Part shown: in pieces, positions 44,041-55,831 of the stretch
How positions within the stretch are numbered: position 1 is the first letter of the stretch
How the letters are laid out: each line of letters starts with the position of its first letter
Program-made: the position numbers and the translations under genes
From: Costus lasius
Lineage: Eukaryota; Streptophyta; Magnoliopsida; Zingiberales; Costaceae
Assembly (NCBI GenBank): GCA_027563935.2
Contig: CM050447.1
Span: forward strand, 19,236,001 to 19,300,000
Length of the DNA stretch: 64,000 nucleotides
Reading direction: 5' to 3'
The notes under the pieces: model-generated
Seen by the model: only the letters and a program-made list of their open reading frames with translations
The model's database searches: none
What the model was told of the DNA's origin: nothing

Positions 44041-44805
44041 ATGATTCCATCTCCTGAACCTAGATTGAAACTTCTTAAAAATAAACTGGATGGAACAAAT
44101 TGGACAAGATGGTTCAGACTTTTGTCCAAACTTCTAGAACATGAGAATATGGTATATCTTCTTGAAAGACCTCCAACCCAGCCCTGTATATATTTTTGTA
44201 CAGAGTGGGAGTGGAATGTCTATCTTGAACATTGTGTGGATAGTGAACATTACACTGCTCTTATTTTGAGGTGCATGACCCCTGAGGTCCAGGTTGAGTG
44301 TGATGAGATGGGGATTTATGATATGATCATACATCTTCGACGTCTCTTCACACCAGGCACTTCAAATAGTAATAAAGAGAGTGTTGTTGGATCTTCTGGG
44401 TATTTGCCTGAATCCAGGAATGACTATGGTTCCGTATCTTCGAAGCTAAAACTTCGGAAGACTGGGAATGCATGGAAATTTCAGGATGGATTAAGGCCCA
44501 GGAAGAGCATGGCACAAAAGAAGGGATGTTATCCATCTGCTTCAGGTATTGTGTTACTGAGGTCTTTATGTCTACTTCTTATTCATGGGTACTGGGTATC
44601 GCATGAGGAGCTTACATATGTTTTTCATATGCAGGAGCTCAAAAGAAGTAGGACAATAAGGCTTGGTGGGATCGACTTTCGAGTCAGGGACGGAGCATTG
44701 GATGCTGCTGTTGATGTCATCTCACTACCTTCAAAGACTTCAACTAGAACTTTGCTATTATGTACTAGCTTTTGTATTAGAACATTATGTCCATTATTTT
44801 GAATG
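44041..44805 (+). pseudogene. Copia gag, decayed
   Basis: The frame begins MIPSPEPRLKLLKNKLDGTNWTRWFRLLSKLLE, the typical copia gag start (a target sequence followed by L-x-G-x-N-W and a Trp-containing helix), and continues MTPEVQVECDEMGIYDMIIHLRRLF, the usual end of the first gag domain. After about residue 115 the similarity is lost through deletions. No zinc knuckle is seen. Confidence 0.7.
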
Positions 44806-47226
44806 GATTTTTAGTTTGAAATAAATTGGTATTTCCTTAAATCTGGAATGTTCTATAGTAGTGGTACAATTGATGATAGCTTGTAGTTCTGTATGTAACA
44901 CTGGATAGATCAAGTCCAATGATTCAATCAATACCATCTCTTTGCATTGTCTCTTGGGCCATAAGACATAAGTCACATCCAAAAGTCCATGGACTATTGG
45001 GATTATTATCCTTTCAGGGTTATGATATATGTGAGCCTTGTCTAATGGACAAGATGACAGATGCTACCTTCATTTAGGAAGAAGAGAGAGGTTAGTTGCC
45101 TGTTGGATCTAGTGCACAGCAATGTGTGTAGACCCATGGAAACAAGCACTAAATGGTATACTTCATTAAGTTGGGATATGACATATCCAACACGCAACTT
45201 TGGAGAAATCCAAGAAGTTAAGAAATGAAGTATAGAATCGAATTGGAGAATCTATTAAAACCCTTTGATTGGATCAAAGTAGGAAGTAAAGAATTTGATG
45301 ACTATCTTGAGGAGTGTGGGGTTGTCTCACAGCTTACTTGGAACACCACAACTGTGTGGTGAAATTCAAAGAAAGAAAAGGGAACACATTGGATGTGGTT
45401 CCACCTTTGAATAGTCATGCAAATTTACTTCCTTTAGAGGCCATGCAAGCAACTATTCTGACACTCCATAGTGTGTGTTTGTGGGGCACTAAGAGTGCTA
45501 CTTCTATCCCGATGAGAACAAAAATATTTGTTGCTCAAACTGCTGTCCTTCTTGAGGAGATGTCCTTTTGAAAGAAGCTAGTGGGAGTAGATTTGATTAG
45601 GACAAGGTCCAAAAATCAACCACAATACAGTTAGACACAAATGGAGAGTAGATTCACACATGCAGGTTGAAAAGTCAACCTGAGGTTCAAGCAACACAGG
45701 AATCACATGAGTTTGAATGGATTCGAAATACTCTCACAGGTTGTGGGCATGACGAATTTTTCATCTAGGATGAACCTAAAGAGTTATGAGGAAATGGAAG
45801 CGGTCAGTGGACCAGATTCCAAGAAATGGCTGAGCGCCATAAGAACCATAATGGACTCCATGTCTGCTAATCAAGTGTGGGACTTGATTGAGCCGCCAAA
45901 GGGGTAACACCCAGAGGCTGTATGTGGATCTTCTTGGAAGATAGACATGAAAGGTAACATTGTTACCTATGATGACAAGCTAGTGAATGAAATTTCGGAT
46001 AAGTCCACTGGGTGGATATTGATGAAATTTTTCACCGATAGCTTTGTTTGAGTCCATTAGGTATCTACTTGTCTTAATTGCATGTTCTGTTATAGCGTGT
46101 TGTTATGAAAATTGCTTTTCTTAATGGACGTCTGGAAGAGGATGTCTAGATGGAAATAGCCAAAATATTTTCATACAGTCGCCATAAAGATATGTATGGT
46201 ATTATACAAGTATCCTGTGTTTACAAGAAGATCAGTGGGAGCATCATAATGTTTCTTGTTCTAATTGATTGTCGATATTCTCCTCACTTGAAATGACATC
46301 CCAGCTCTTCACGCGGTGAAGTACAGGCTTGGAATGTATTTCGAGAAGAATGACCTAGGGAATGCAGCCTACATCCTAGGCATGTGGATCAACTGGGATC
46401 CAAGAAAGTCATTGCCCTTTAGTCAATCTACGTTCATCCAAGAGATTCTGGAGAGGTTCATGTTGGATCATTCCAAAGGATGATACCTTCCAGAGAGACA
46501 TGGTCTGATTCTCTGCATGATGCAATGTCTTTTGACACAGCAGGAGAGAGACAACATGATTCTATAGTCCTAATACATTGGGTATAGGATAGATCATGTT
46601 TTGTGCAACTAGCACAAGACTATGTGTGGCGAATGCTTGGAGCATGGCCAGTAAGTTTCAATCAGATCCTAGTGTTCAAACACTGGATAGCTGTGAAAGC
46701 AATCCTTCGTACTTGGGAAGTATAAAGGATTGAATTTTAGTCTGTGATAGACAGGAAGAACTTTGTGTACTGGGTACACTGACACTTCGTTCCGGTCTAA
46801 TGACTATCGATCACAGTCAGGATTTGCTTTTTGCCTTGATGTGGTGTTGTTGGCTGAAAGAGCTTTATGCAAACTGCAGTGGCAAATTCTACAATAAGGC
46901 TGAGTACATTGCAGCTTCTTGTGGCAGCCAAGGAAGCAGCTTCATTCATTTGAACTTGATTTAGTCCCTGATGCTTGATGGTCCAGTATAGTTCTTACTG
47001 GGGCCGTAAGAATGTGTAAAGGAACTTAGCACTCAAGTATGTACTGCAGCGATATCATCTGATCTTAGAGATCATGTATAAAGATGATGATTCAAACTAG
47101 TTAAAATAAACACAGATAGCAATCTGGAAAAACCCACTGACGTAGCCTCTGGCGCAGCGGAAGCTAAATAAGTCATACTAGAGACATAGGAACTGATTAA
47201 ACATCAGTTGCCCTTGGTCTTAGTGC
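44806..47226 (+). pseudogene. Copia integrase, reverse transcriptase and RNase H remnants
   Basis: Fragments keep the order expected for copia. An integrase-like piece (CEPCLMDKMTDATF near 45030, DDYLEECGVVSQLTW near 45296-45345) comes first. The RT start follows (KWLSAIRTIMDSMSANQVWDLIEPPKG, about 45826-45906), then AFLNGRLEEDV near 46115, and GNAAYILGMWI and FIQEILERFML near 46355-46470. RNase H words (KAEYIAAS near 46899) are last. Many stops, frameshifts and deletions make it non-functional. The RT catalytic motif is not visible. Confidence 0.75.
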
Positions 47227-47237
47227 AAGTGGGAGAT

Positions 47238-49615
47238 TGTTGGTGTATATGCCCTGCAGACCAATGTATGGACATGGTCAGGCATTGTTATGAAAGTACT
47301 TTGATAGAATTATTAAAGGCATGGTCGTTATTATGCAGACTTCTCTACCTGCGTAGATGTATTGAGTTGCATATATAATGTCCCAGGAGTTTGGATTGGA
47401 TCCATTCTCACAAGCTATCCCCAGTCAAGGTACCTTAGCAGATATGGGACAGCTTTGGTACATGTGAGACTGGTGTATGGGCTGGTTAGGTGCGGGGCAC
47501 AGTAACGCAGACATACAGGTGCATTGGATGCACTGGAGTGATCCATCGTGAGGATTGATTTGTCTAGTCAACAAGTCAATCTCACATGCAAGAGGTTTGC
47601 ATTGATCCTTAGACTTGAGGTATTCATGTCTAGATTTGATGATGGGTATGCTTTAATACAGTCTTACGTCTCTCCGTAATTGGGAGATCAAAACGACTGT
47701 CATTGGGCATGTCATAAATCATGTAGAGGCATGGATGACTAATAGTAGGATTTGCCCCTTCCATATTGGAAGCATGATATCCACCTCGGGGCGCCCCACC
47801 TTATTGGTGCATGACAGGAATGTGTGGCCACACTAGTTAAGTCATGACCAATGCATTGGATAATAAACTTGAGACTATTCCAATGGCAGGATATCAGTTT
47901 AGGCAAAGGGATCTATAATGCAATGGGAATCCTCGTTGCTTGTTAGGAGTTGTTGCCATAATGACTTAAGTCCTATGACATGGGTAGTAGTGATGTGTTG
48001 CTAGATACCCCTCACTACTTATGATGTTTACATCATTGCCATCGTCATATGGATCCTACGGGGTCACACGCAATAGACTCTTGACGTTGCTTTAATCAGA
48101 AGCCTTTGGATCAAGTTATTGGATAACTTGGATCCATTTGGAAGATTTCATCAGCGCCAATGGGCCTGATGAGTTGGAAGAAAGTTATTGGAGCCAAACT
48201 TCATTTTTGGCAGGTTGACCCGAAATTGACCTTAATTGGTCACATTTGGATTATGTTGCATTGGATTGGATCCAATGGCTTAATCAACCCATGCCATGAA
48301 GTTTGGGCTAGCTCATTATCCAATGAGGCCCAATAATAAGTTGTCATGAAAAGGGAATTGGCTTAAAAGGGTATAATGGGGAGAAACCCAACCCCATTGG
48401 CGCCTAGGGGCATAATGGGGTGTGGGTGGCATAAGTTGCTTCCTTTGGAAGGAAGTGGCGCCTCCCCCTTCATCCCTTCATGGTATCTTGTCTCTATGGT
48501 AAGTATTGGGGCTGATATGGCTTGAGGACTCTTTTGGAAAGAGCTTGAGCGCATATGAGAAGTAGGGAGATGTTTATGGTAAAGTCTTGGAGACTTTCCT
48601 TATCTCATAAACCCTACATGCACTCAAACCCTTACCCTAGCCAAATACCTCTTGCATGTTGCGCCTAGCCCTTCTCCTTGGATGGAAAGAATGCCTCTAA
48701 GGCATGTCTTGGGCTGATATGGCTATTGGGCAAATAAGGATAGGTTGAATAAGGTTTATGGCAAAGTCTTGGAGACTTTCCTTACCACAAACCCCTCTCA
48801 TCCTAGCCGCCCACTTGGCATGATCCTAGCCATTGCCCTAGCCGCCCCTTGTCCTATTAATAGGACCCTTGCCGCCCTCTCTTGTTGTTGTTGGTTCGAT
48901 TCCTTGGAGGTGTGAACAAACATAGAGAGGTGTGAGCTAGGGCAAAGGGCGACAACATCAAGGTGGCGCAACCTTCCTCCTCTTTGTAGCCGCAAGCCTT
49001 CTTCTCCTTCTTCTCCTCTTGGCGCAACTTGGAGAAGGGCTTGGTGGCGACATCTCTTGGAGAGAATTGGAAGTTTAAGGTGGCGACAACTTGAGGGCTT
49101 GGAGCTCTCCTTCTTCCATCAAAGGCGCAAGCCTTCTTCTCCTTCTTCTCCTCTTGGCGCAAGGATTCTTTGAGCTTGGTGGCGTCTTCTTGCCACAAGC
49201 CCTCATCGTCCCTTGGCCATAGGCGCACCTTGGAGGTGGTGCAAGCAAAGAAGAAGAAGGAAGTACTTGGCGCATCATCTTCCTCCTCATCTCTTCTTGG
49301 CGCTTCTACCTTGGAGGTGGCGCAAGTTTTGAAGAGAGTGATAAGGCTTGATTCTCTTCCCGAGGCTAGCACCAAGCGTGGAAGGGAGCAACGATCAAGG
49401 AGTCGACGCGTGGATACTTGTAGAGGACGAACACTTGGGCGTCTTCAACTTGGCACCTTCATCCTAACAAGCAATAAAGGTACTAACCCTAACACATCCT
49501 TGTGTTCTCTCTCTCGCATGGATCCTTGGGACTGGAATGTGTTTCGGGTGTAATGCTTCTTCCGCTGCGTCCTGGGACTGCAAAAATTTTAAATTACACC
49601 CGGCATTCCCTAACA
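47238..49615 (+). repeat. Second LTR of the copia element
   Basis: A 2378-bp copy of 40153-42531, followed by another PBS rather than by flanking DNA. Confidence 0.93.
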
Positions 49616-50310
49616 GTGGTATCAGAGCTACTTGCGAGAAACACAAGGTGTACGTTTGCTTGTGTGAAAAATTTTTTGGAAAATTTTTCTTTCATCCATG
49701 CGCGTTTCACCTAGAAGGCGCTTTCATCCAAACTTCTTTTATCATTTTTATGGCCGAAATTTGGATTGTGTTTATGATGGATTTAAGACCAAAGGCGCAC
49801 GTAGTTTTGTCAAGTAAGACGGGCATTGTGTCTTCGGACTGGCCAAGTCTCTTGATCTGACAAAATTGCCAGCCGATAGGGTCCATGAAATTATCATGAA
49901 ACTTGATCCCAATTTTAGCATAAATTTGATTAAGAGAGTGATTTGGATGGAATTGGCGCATAAGGGGATAAAATTTGATTATTACGGTTTTTCAAATTTT
50001 ATATATGCGCCACTTGTCTCTTCCATGGGTTGATATGGTCATAGCGAGTGCCCTCCTGTGTTGTGACGTGGAAGCATGTTTCCACCTGTGATGAATGCTT
50101 GTAAAATCTTTCTACCACCTGCGTGTGGTTCTCCCCCTTCTTGATGTAAAATTTTCATCTTTCCTTAGAATAGATGTAGAACTGTTTACATAAGATAGGT
50201 TAAGGTTCATCAAAGACAACAAGGTGTCTTCTTCAACCGATATCAGAGTGGCGCCAGCTTTGGAAGCTTGGTGATGGACTTGCGGCTGAAGGAAGGACAC
50301 TAGCTTTCGG
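49616..50310 (+). repeat. Duplicated copia leader, truncated
   Basis: Repeats 42532-43226 with only scattered changes, including the PBS at 49617-49628, then stops abruptly at a junction with sequence of an Athila PBS/leader. Confidence 0.9.
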
Positions 50311-50314
50311 CGTC

Positions 50315-50474
50315 AAAAACTTGATAGCCCGAAAGGGAACACTACAAGTCTGGCACGCGTGTACCTTGAACTAATCCCCAGCAACGACGCCAAAAACTTG
50401 ATAGCCCGAAAGGGAACACTACAAGTCTGGCACGCGTGTACCTTGGACTAATCCCCGGCAACGGCGCCAAAAAC
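50315..50474 (-). repeat. Two tandem 77-bp units, each with an LTR-end/PBS junction
   Basis: On the minus strand each unit contains a tRNA-Asp type PBS (50452-50469 perfect; 50375-50392 with two changes), a short leader (CAAGGTACACGCGTGCC), and a stretch ending GGGCTATCA, which looks like the end of a different Athila LTR. A third PBS piece starts at 50311. The units sit between the copia truncation and the left LTR of C. Confidence 0.75.
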
Positions 50475-50749
50475 TTGATAGGCTTCCGCAAGTGCACGGA
50501 ACTATCAAAGTAATAAAGAAAAGTGTCGAATCCACAGGGACCTTATTGTTAATTACCAAATAATTATTTTCTCGCTAGCTAAGTAAACCAAATATGATGC
50601 AAATAAGTAATAGAAATAATGCTAAAGATAATCAGAGAGGTAAACATGGAACTAGGGTTTTATCTACCTTAATTTCAATGATTAGATATAATAAAAGGTC
50701 GTCAATCAAATCTTGTTAAGATAAAGACCTAATTTACTTGATAAAGGTA

Positions 50750-50997
50750 TTGTCTCACTTTCGTGCAGACAACCATGTAGAAAATCGATCCTCACTTTCG
50801 TGCAAGATCTATTTTCAATATTGTAGATAAGTAAATCATCAATCAAAGATCACAAGGATCACTTTCGTGCATCCGGATTCTTATTTGATTGATAGTCTCA
50901 AGTGGAATCTCGAGGATTACTTTCGTGCATCCGAGACTCAACACAGGTTCTACCTATGGTTTTCCAACATACTGATCTTCACTTTTGTGCAAGATCA
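50750..50997 (-). other. Five GNRA-capped stem-loops in R/U5 of element C
   Basis: In transcript sense every loop is GCAC-GAAA-GTG or a close variant, and the stems differ. As read on the plus strand: TTGTCT/AGACAA (50750-50772), GATC/GATC with outer AAAT/ATTT (50782-50814), GGAT/ATCC (50856-50874), TCTCG-GAT/ATC-CGAGA (50908-50936) and TGATCTT/AAGATCA (50973-50997). The array recurs at 56465-56711. Equal loops with different, still paired stems indicate selection on RNA structure. Confidence 0.75.
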
Positions 50998-51849
50998 ATC
51001 AATGTTTATAACAATAATTAAATCCTAGATCAATATTATCAAACATGACAATTTATCTACTAGAACAGATCAAGTAGGATCTAACCTAAGGAAGGGATCC
51101 TAACATGCAATTCTAGGGTTCTAAGCTCTCAAGCAAATTACCTTTCAGTCTCATTGTGAAAACTCTAAAACATGGATAATAACATAGATCTATGGAAAAT
51201 TAAAGAGAAGACATTCACATAAGTAGAATTATCACAACGAAGATTATCATGACGAAATAAAAAGTTATCTAATCATTAAAAATCAAAGGGATTAAACCCT
51301 ATGTCCCAAAAATATATTAAGCTTGCATGGAAAAAGAATTACAATCAACCATAATTTCCAAGGGTAAGAAATTGAAGAAGGGGAAGAAAACAACTTCACA
51401 ATACTACTGTAATATAAATTACAGCCGTATTTTCCGTGATGAACAGTGCTGTCACCGCTTTTTCGTTGATTTCTCCTCCGATAGGACTCCAAATGCTCTG
51501 AAACTTCTGGTGTGTCTTCCTTATCCCCAAGCAAAGCTTCTGCGTGAAATCAAGGCCTGAGTTCCCTCTACGCCTCTCGGCACGAGGCCAAACCGTAGCC
51601 ACCTCTCTGTTGATTGCTCCCTCAAATCTGGATGAAAATTCCCCTTTTTAGTGCGTGTGTCTTCTCCTTTTAAAGACGAAGCGCTAGCAATTTTTGGATT
51701 TCAATTTGGACCTCTAGATCAAAAGTTATGGCTCACGCAAGATTCAGACTCGTAAAAATCGCGTTTTTGACTGGGAATTACAGCAGTGTAATATCTCACG
51801 GCATTGCCTTAAAATAGCTTGAGTGTTCTGTTCTGGAAATGATGGGAAA

Positions 51850-52136
51850 TACGGTACCGTAAAATGATTTACGGCACTGCCGTAATTTCAGTCGAGTTCT
51901 CTGATCTGAGGTCTTCACAAAATACGGCACCGTAAACTCCTTTACGGCGGTGCCGTAAAATCGGTTGATCACTCTGGTCTGAAGCGCTGGAAAATACGGC
52001 CGTGTAATTCCTTACGGTGGTGCCGTAATTTTGACAAAATCTTTTGTTCGGAAAATCACCAAAATACAGCCGTGTTCTTGATAATACGGTAGCCGCGAAA
52101 ATACGGTACCGTAAAATGCTTTACGGTACTACCGTA
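51850..52136 (-). promoter_or_regulatory. U3 double-palindrome array of element C (four units)
   Basis: Each unit of about 35 bp joins TACGGTACCGTA (or a variant) to TACGGCACTGCCGTA (or a variant) with a short AT spacer. The matching units in the other LTR are at 57566-57600, 57639-57673, 57711-57742 and 57818-57852. Four more occur inside the element at 54396-54678. Confidence 0.8.
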
Positions 52137-52392
52137 TTTGGTTCCTGGCCTCGATTTGCGTGAAATTTCTTGTGTATCTTCCTCTTGATGATGGTAATTC
52201 TTCCATGTGTTTGATTTTGCTTGAAAACGCCCAAAATAGTTCCTTTTTGCCTGAAAATCATGAAAAACCAAAATAGGAGTAGACTTTGCAATATTCGATG
52301 AATTTAGCATGAAAACAAGCAAAAAATCTTCAATTTAGCATGAAAAGATATCTAAAATGATACAAAATATACTACATATTTTGGTATCATCA

Positions 52393-54395
52393 AACACATA
52401 AGGCTCAAACTTTGCTTGTCCTCAAGCAAAAATCAAAACTTGATTAAGAGATAAACCTTTTCATGCTCAATAAATTTCTAAAATACAACCTATCAATGAA
52501 AAATTCCACCAATTGATTTACAAAACTTCAAATAAACATATCATCCTTAGAACTTACCCTTTATATCTACAATTCAATCAAATAAAACTTTGCAACTTGT
52601 ATAATAAATAGAATTTTCAATCTCATGATTTCACCAAGTTTTCAGTTCAAATCTATCATGCTTTTGTTTACAGGAATTAGGTTTCCAAGATCTTTTTCCA
52701 CACATGATTTTTTTTCTTTTTTATGCATTTTGTTTGTTTTTGTAAAGATGACATGTACCCACTTAGATACACACTTTTTATTTTTGAGTTCAACTCTTGT
52801 CTTCGGTACCACTGTCAATTTTACACAGTGCCAAGTAGATGAGTCTTATTATTTTTCACTCTCATTATTTTTCATGCATAAACTTCACCCATCTCTTAGG
52901 TACCACTGTCAATTTTACACAGTGCCAAGTAGGGGAGTCTCTCACTATTTTTATGGATCTTGGTTTCTTATTTCCCAACAAATAGCGAAATAGACTAAAC
53001 ATCTACTAAGTTGATCAATTGACATCAATTCAATAATCATACTCATATACTCATTTTATTCAAAAGAATAGTTTCACCTTTAGATCTTATTCCTCAAATA
53101 ACACATCTACCCAAAATTTCATGCATCAACCAATGTCAAATTTCAAAAATAGATATGCATTGAAGAAATAAATCTAACATGATATGGTTTTTCTCTAATC
53201 ACTAGTATAAATACTCACATCATGAAGGAAGATATTTTATCAATAAATCATGACATCATATAGTAGAAAGTGGATCATATGCTTTCATCAATCTTAACAA
53301 CAAATTTGAATAATATCATCATCAAAACAGTGAGTTCCACATATCCATAAAATCATTTTTCAAGAGAAAACCAATAAGTAGTATAAATATGATAAAGTCA
53401 GAGATGCACTATAAGAAATAGTCATTAATAAGAGAGTGCAAGTGATACTCACAAAACTATATAGATCATGCTCAATCATTGTCAGGCCAATGCAGCTGGG
53501 TCCAAAGATGTGCCTTTTGAAAATTTTCTGCAAAATTTAAGGTACATAAGGCTCACATAAGGCTCAAATCAAAAACAGTCTAAAAAAAATTAATTTTAAA
53601 AATAATTTTCTCAAAGAAAGAATCAGAGATATCATCGAGGGTCTAGAAGAGTGCTGGTGGAACAGATGCTAGCTGAAAAGCTGCTAGCAATGATGGTGAT
53701 GGTGCCGACATAAGGGTGAGTAATCTCTAGTGGCCTGCTAGAGAATACAGTCCTGGAGGTGAGATCGTTGGGCTATGGAAGATAATACTGCACATAAAAA
53801 ATTAGAGTCAGTAATGAAGAGTCTACTGCATAAATAAATAATATCATGGAATAAGAGGCAGTAGAATAAGTAAGAATCTGCTGATGGAATAATCCAGTGT
53901 CGACGGCTGGAAACAGTGATGTCAGAGGCAGATGCAGTGGTAGCTAGTGCTGGATGCAGATCTCGAGAAGAAGCTATAACAGGTAGAAAGCAAATCAAGG
54001 CAGTTTTTGAATTTTTTTTATGAAAAGTAGCCATACCCAAAAATAAGATTTAATGATCCAAAAAAAAACAGACAAAACCATGAAGTAAAATAAAACTTGA
54101 TCTTTCTAGGTATGTGAAAAATAAAGGATCAAAATCTTTCAGGAATTTAGGGTATTAGCAAAAAGAAGGCTACTCAGATTACAAAATGAAAAACTGCACA
54201 GAATCTAATTAGAATCAAAAAGTTGCTATGTGTTTCAGAAAGATCCATGGATTCTAAAATTCAGCAAAAATATCCAAATAATAGACAAAGATCAGTACTT
54301 CCATGTCGTGCCAAAAATCAAAAATTTTCGTAACCCAGTTTCTTAAAATCGCAGCGAGAAAACACCTACTCAATAAGCAGAAAGCAGTTTTGAGA
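52393..54395 (-). other. 3' region of element C
   Basis: No supported gene. In transcript order it ends with the hairpin TTGCTTGAGGACAAGCAA (52412-52429) close to the 3' LTR. Two copies of a CACTGT/ACAGTG stem-loop lie at about 52803-52845 and 52898-52945. The post-pol ORF of A and F is not recognisable here, although the space for it remains. Confidence 0.65.
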
Positions 54396-54678
54396 TACGG
54401 TACCGTAATATGCGTTACGGTAGTGCCGTAATTTGCAAAGAACTCTCGGGTAAGAAATAATCAGGAAATACGGTACCGTGAAATTCCTTATGGTACTGCC
54501 GTATTTTTTTAAAAAAATTTTGAAAAGAAAACACTCAAGATTACGGCACGTAAAGTAAAAAACGGTCAGAAAATACGGTATCGTAAAAGAAATATGGTAC
54601 CGCCGTAAAATACTAAAAACTCTCAGAAAAGAAATCAGAGCATATTACGGGCGTAAACTAGATTACGGCAGTGCCATA
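54396..54678 (-). promoter_or_regulatory. Internal copy of the U3 palindrome array of element C
   Basis: Units at 54396-54430, 54469-54503, 54574-54606 and 54646-54678 have the same composite form as the LTR units: TACGGTACCGTA, a spacer, then TACGGTAGTGCCGTA. They follow the conserved post-pol hairpin, the same relative place as the palindromes of A at 5984-6246. Confidence 0.75.
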
Positions 54679-54770
54679 TTTCACGCAAAATTTGATTTTC
54701 CTGCAAAAATAAAAGAAAAATTAATTCTATAAATAAATTAAAATAAAAAAACTAAACTAAGATAAAAGTG

Positions 54771-54797
54771 CTTGGGTTGCCTCCCAAGAAGCGCTAA
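54771..54797 (-). other. Conserved post-pol hairpin CTTGGG-AGGCAA-CCCAAG (element C)
   Basis: On the minus strand TTAGCGCTT precedes the 18-nt stem-loop at 54771-54788, as in A and F. Confidence 0.75.
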
Positions 54798-54830
54798 TTT
54801 TTAGGTCCATAGCTTGACCAAAAATCAATA

Positions 54831-55816
54831 TCATGGTGAAGCACGTGAATCAGTTCCAAAGTATAAAGCATATAGTTTTCTGCATTTTCTTTTTCCCAAC
54901 AGTTTAGCCACAAATCCAGATATCCAGAATTTCACATAAATCATGATTAATGTAGCTTTATCAAATTTGCAGAAATTAAAATTCTCAGATCCACTCAAAG
55001 TAATCTTTATGATCTTCCTATGCTTATCAAAAAGTAAAATCATAAGTCCTTTCTTCAAATTAATATTTTCAATGGCAATAACAAAAGGACCTAGATTAAA
55101 AGATTCAAGTATTGGATCATCAAAATAATATTTATGTCTTTCATTAGATTCTTCAATAAAGCACAATTTTTCAAATTCATCACAAGAGTCAACAATATAT
55201 ATGAGCAAAGTATCATCATGGTGATATTCATCAGTATTTGTAATTTTCAAATCATCTACAGGTTTTTCATGCTCACAATCAAATAGTTTATCAATGTCAA
55301 ATTCATTATTAAAATCAAGATGAGACTCTTCAAAATCAATTTCCTCATGCTTCCTCACAAATAATTCATTATTAGAAGAGTCAAAATTAGAATCATATGA
55401 AAAAGAAGTAATAGAATCAGAGTTAACCACAAGAGATTTATCATTAATTTCAAAAATATCACCAAAATCACAGTGGAGCTCATCAATGTCTATAATTTTT
55501 GAACCTTCATCGTGATCATCAGATTTAACCATAAACAAGATATTATCAAAATCAGAATTATCATCAAAAGAAGGTTTTTCAATTTCAATTTTCTCAACCT
55601 TTTCTTCAAATAATTATCAGGTAAATCAATATCAAAATTATCAAGATCAGAATGAGATTTATTAATATTCACATAAGGCTCAATCTCAAAACAATCATGA
55701 TCACAGAGGGAATTTTCTAATTCAAGTTTTTCAGTATCAAATTCAAATTGTGGTTCAGAAACATGATCAGAGCAATCATCATATAAAGAAGTTCGGTTTT
55801 CCCATCTAGAATACAA
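54831..55816 (-). pseudogene. Element C acidic ORF of unknown nature, one frameshift
   Basis: Two overlapping open frames (55816-55490 and 55538-54831) read as one protein of about 320 residues after a single frameshift near 55610-55620. The sequence is very rich in Asp, Glu, Ser, Asn and Phe (for example HEEIDFEESHLDFNNEFDID), with a more hydrophobic, basic end (NFCKFDKATLIMIYVKFWISG, KLLGKRKCRKLYALYFG). I recognise no domain. It occupies the place where protease and pol lie in complete Athila elements and directly follows the gag remnant. It may be a domesticated filler ORF of a non-autonomous family or a decayed region with biased composition. Confidence 0.45.
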
Positions 55817-55831
55817 TCGATCTTGTTCTTG

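Larger units (their letters stand above)
40153..50310 (+). mobile_element. Ty1/copia element with tandem extra partial copy
   Basis: The order is LTR (40153-42531), initiator tRNA-Met PBS (42533-42544), decayed internal region, polypurine tract AAGTGGGAGAT (47227-47237), LTR (47238-49615), a second PBS (49617-49628) and about 680 bp of repeated internal sequence ending at 50310. So about 3073 bp (40153-43227 and 47238-50311) are present twice in tandem. This fits unequal recombination between LTRs followed by truncation of the third LTR. I find no flanking duplication: CCTCT precedes the left LTR and the right end is broken. Confidence 0.9.
50476..52392 (-). repeat. Left (3') LTR of element C
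   Basis: 1917 bp. On the minus strand it begins TGATGATACC and ends CCTATCA. U3 palindrome pairs lie at 51850-51884, 51923-51957, 51995-52026 and 52102-52136, followed in transcript order by TTTAAAAGG (about 51664-51672) as a TATA candidate, then the R/U5 hairpins at 50750-50997. Confidence 0.88.

Noticed and set aside
53738..54040. A remnant of the post-pol ORF in element C (minus strand)
   Set aside because: The 100-residue frame shows none of the GLLDDV, GWEQF or FGRGES motifs.
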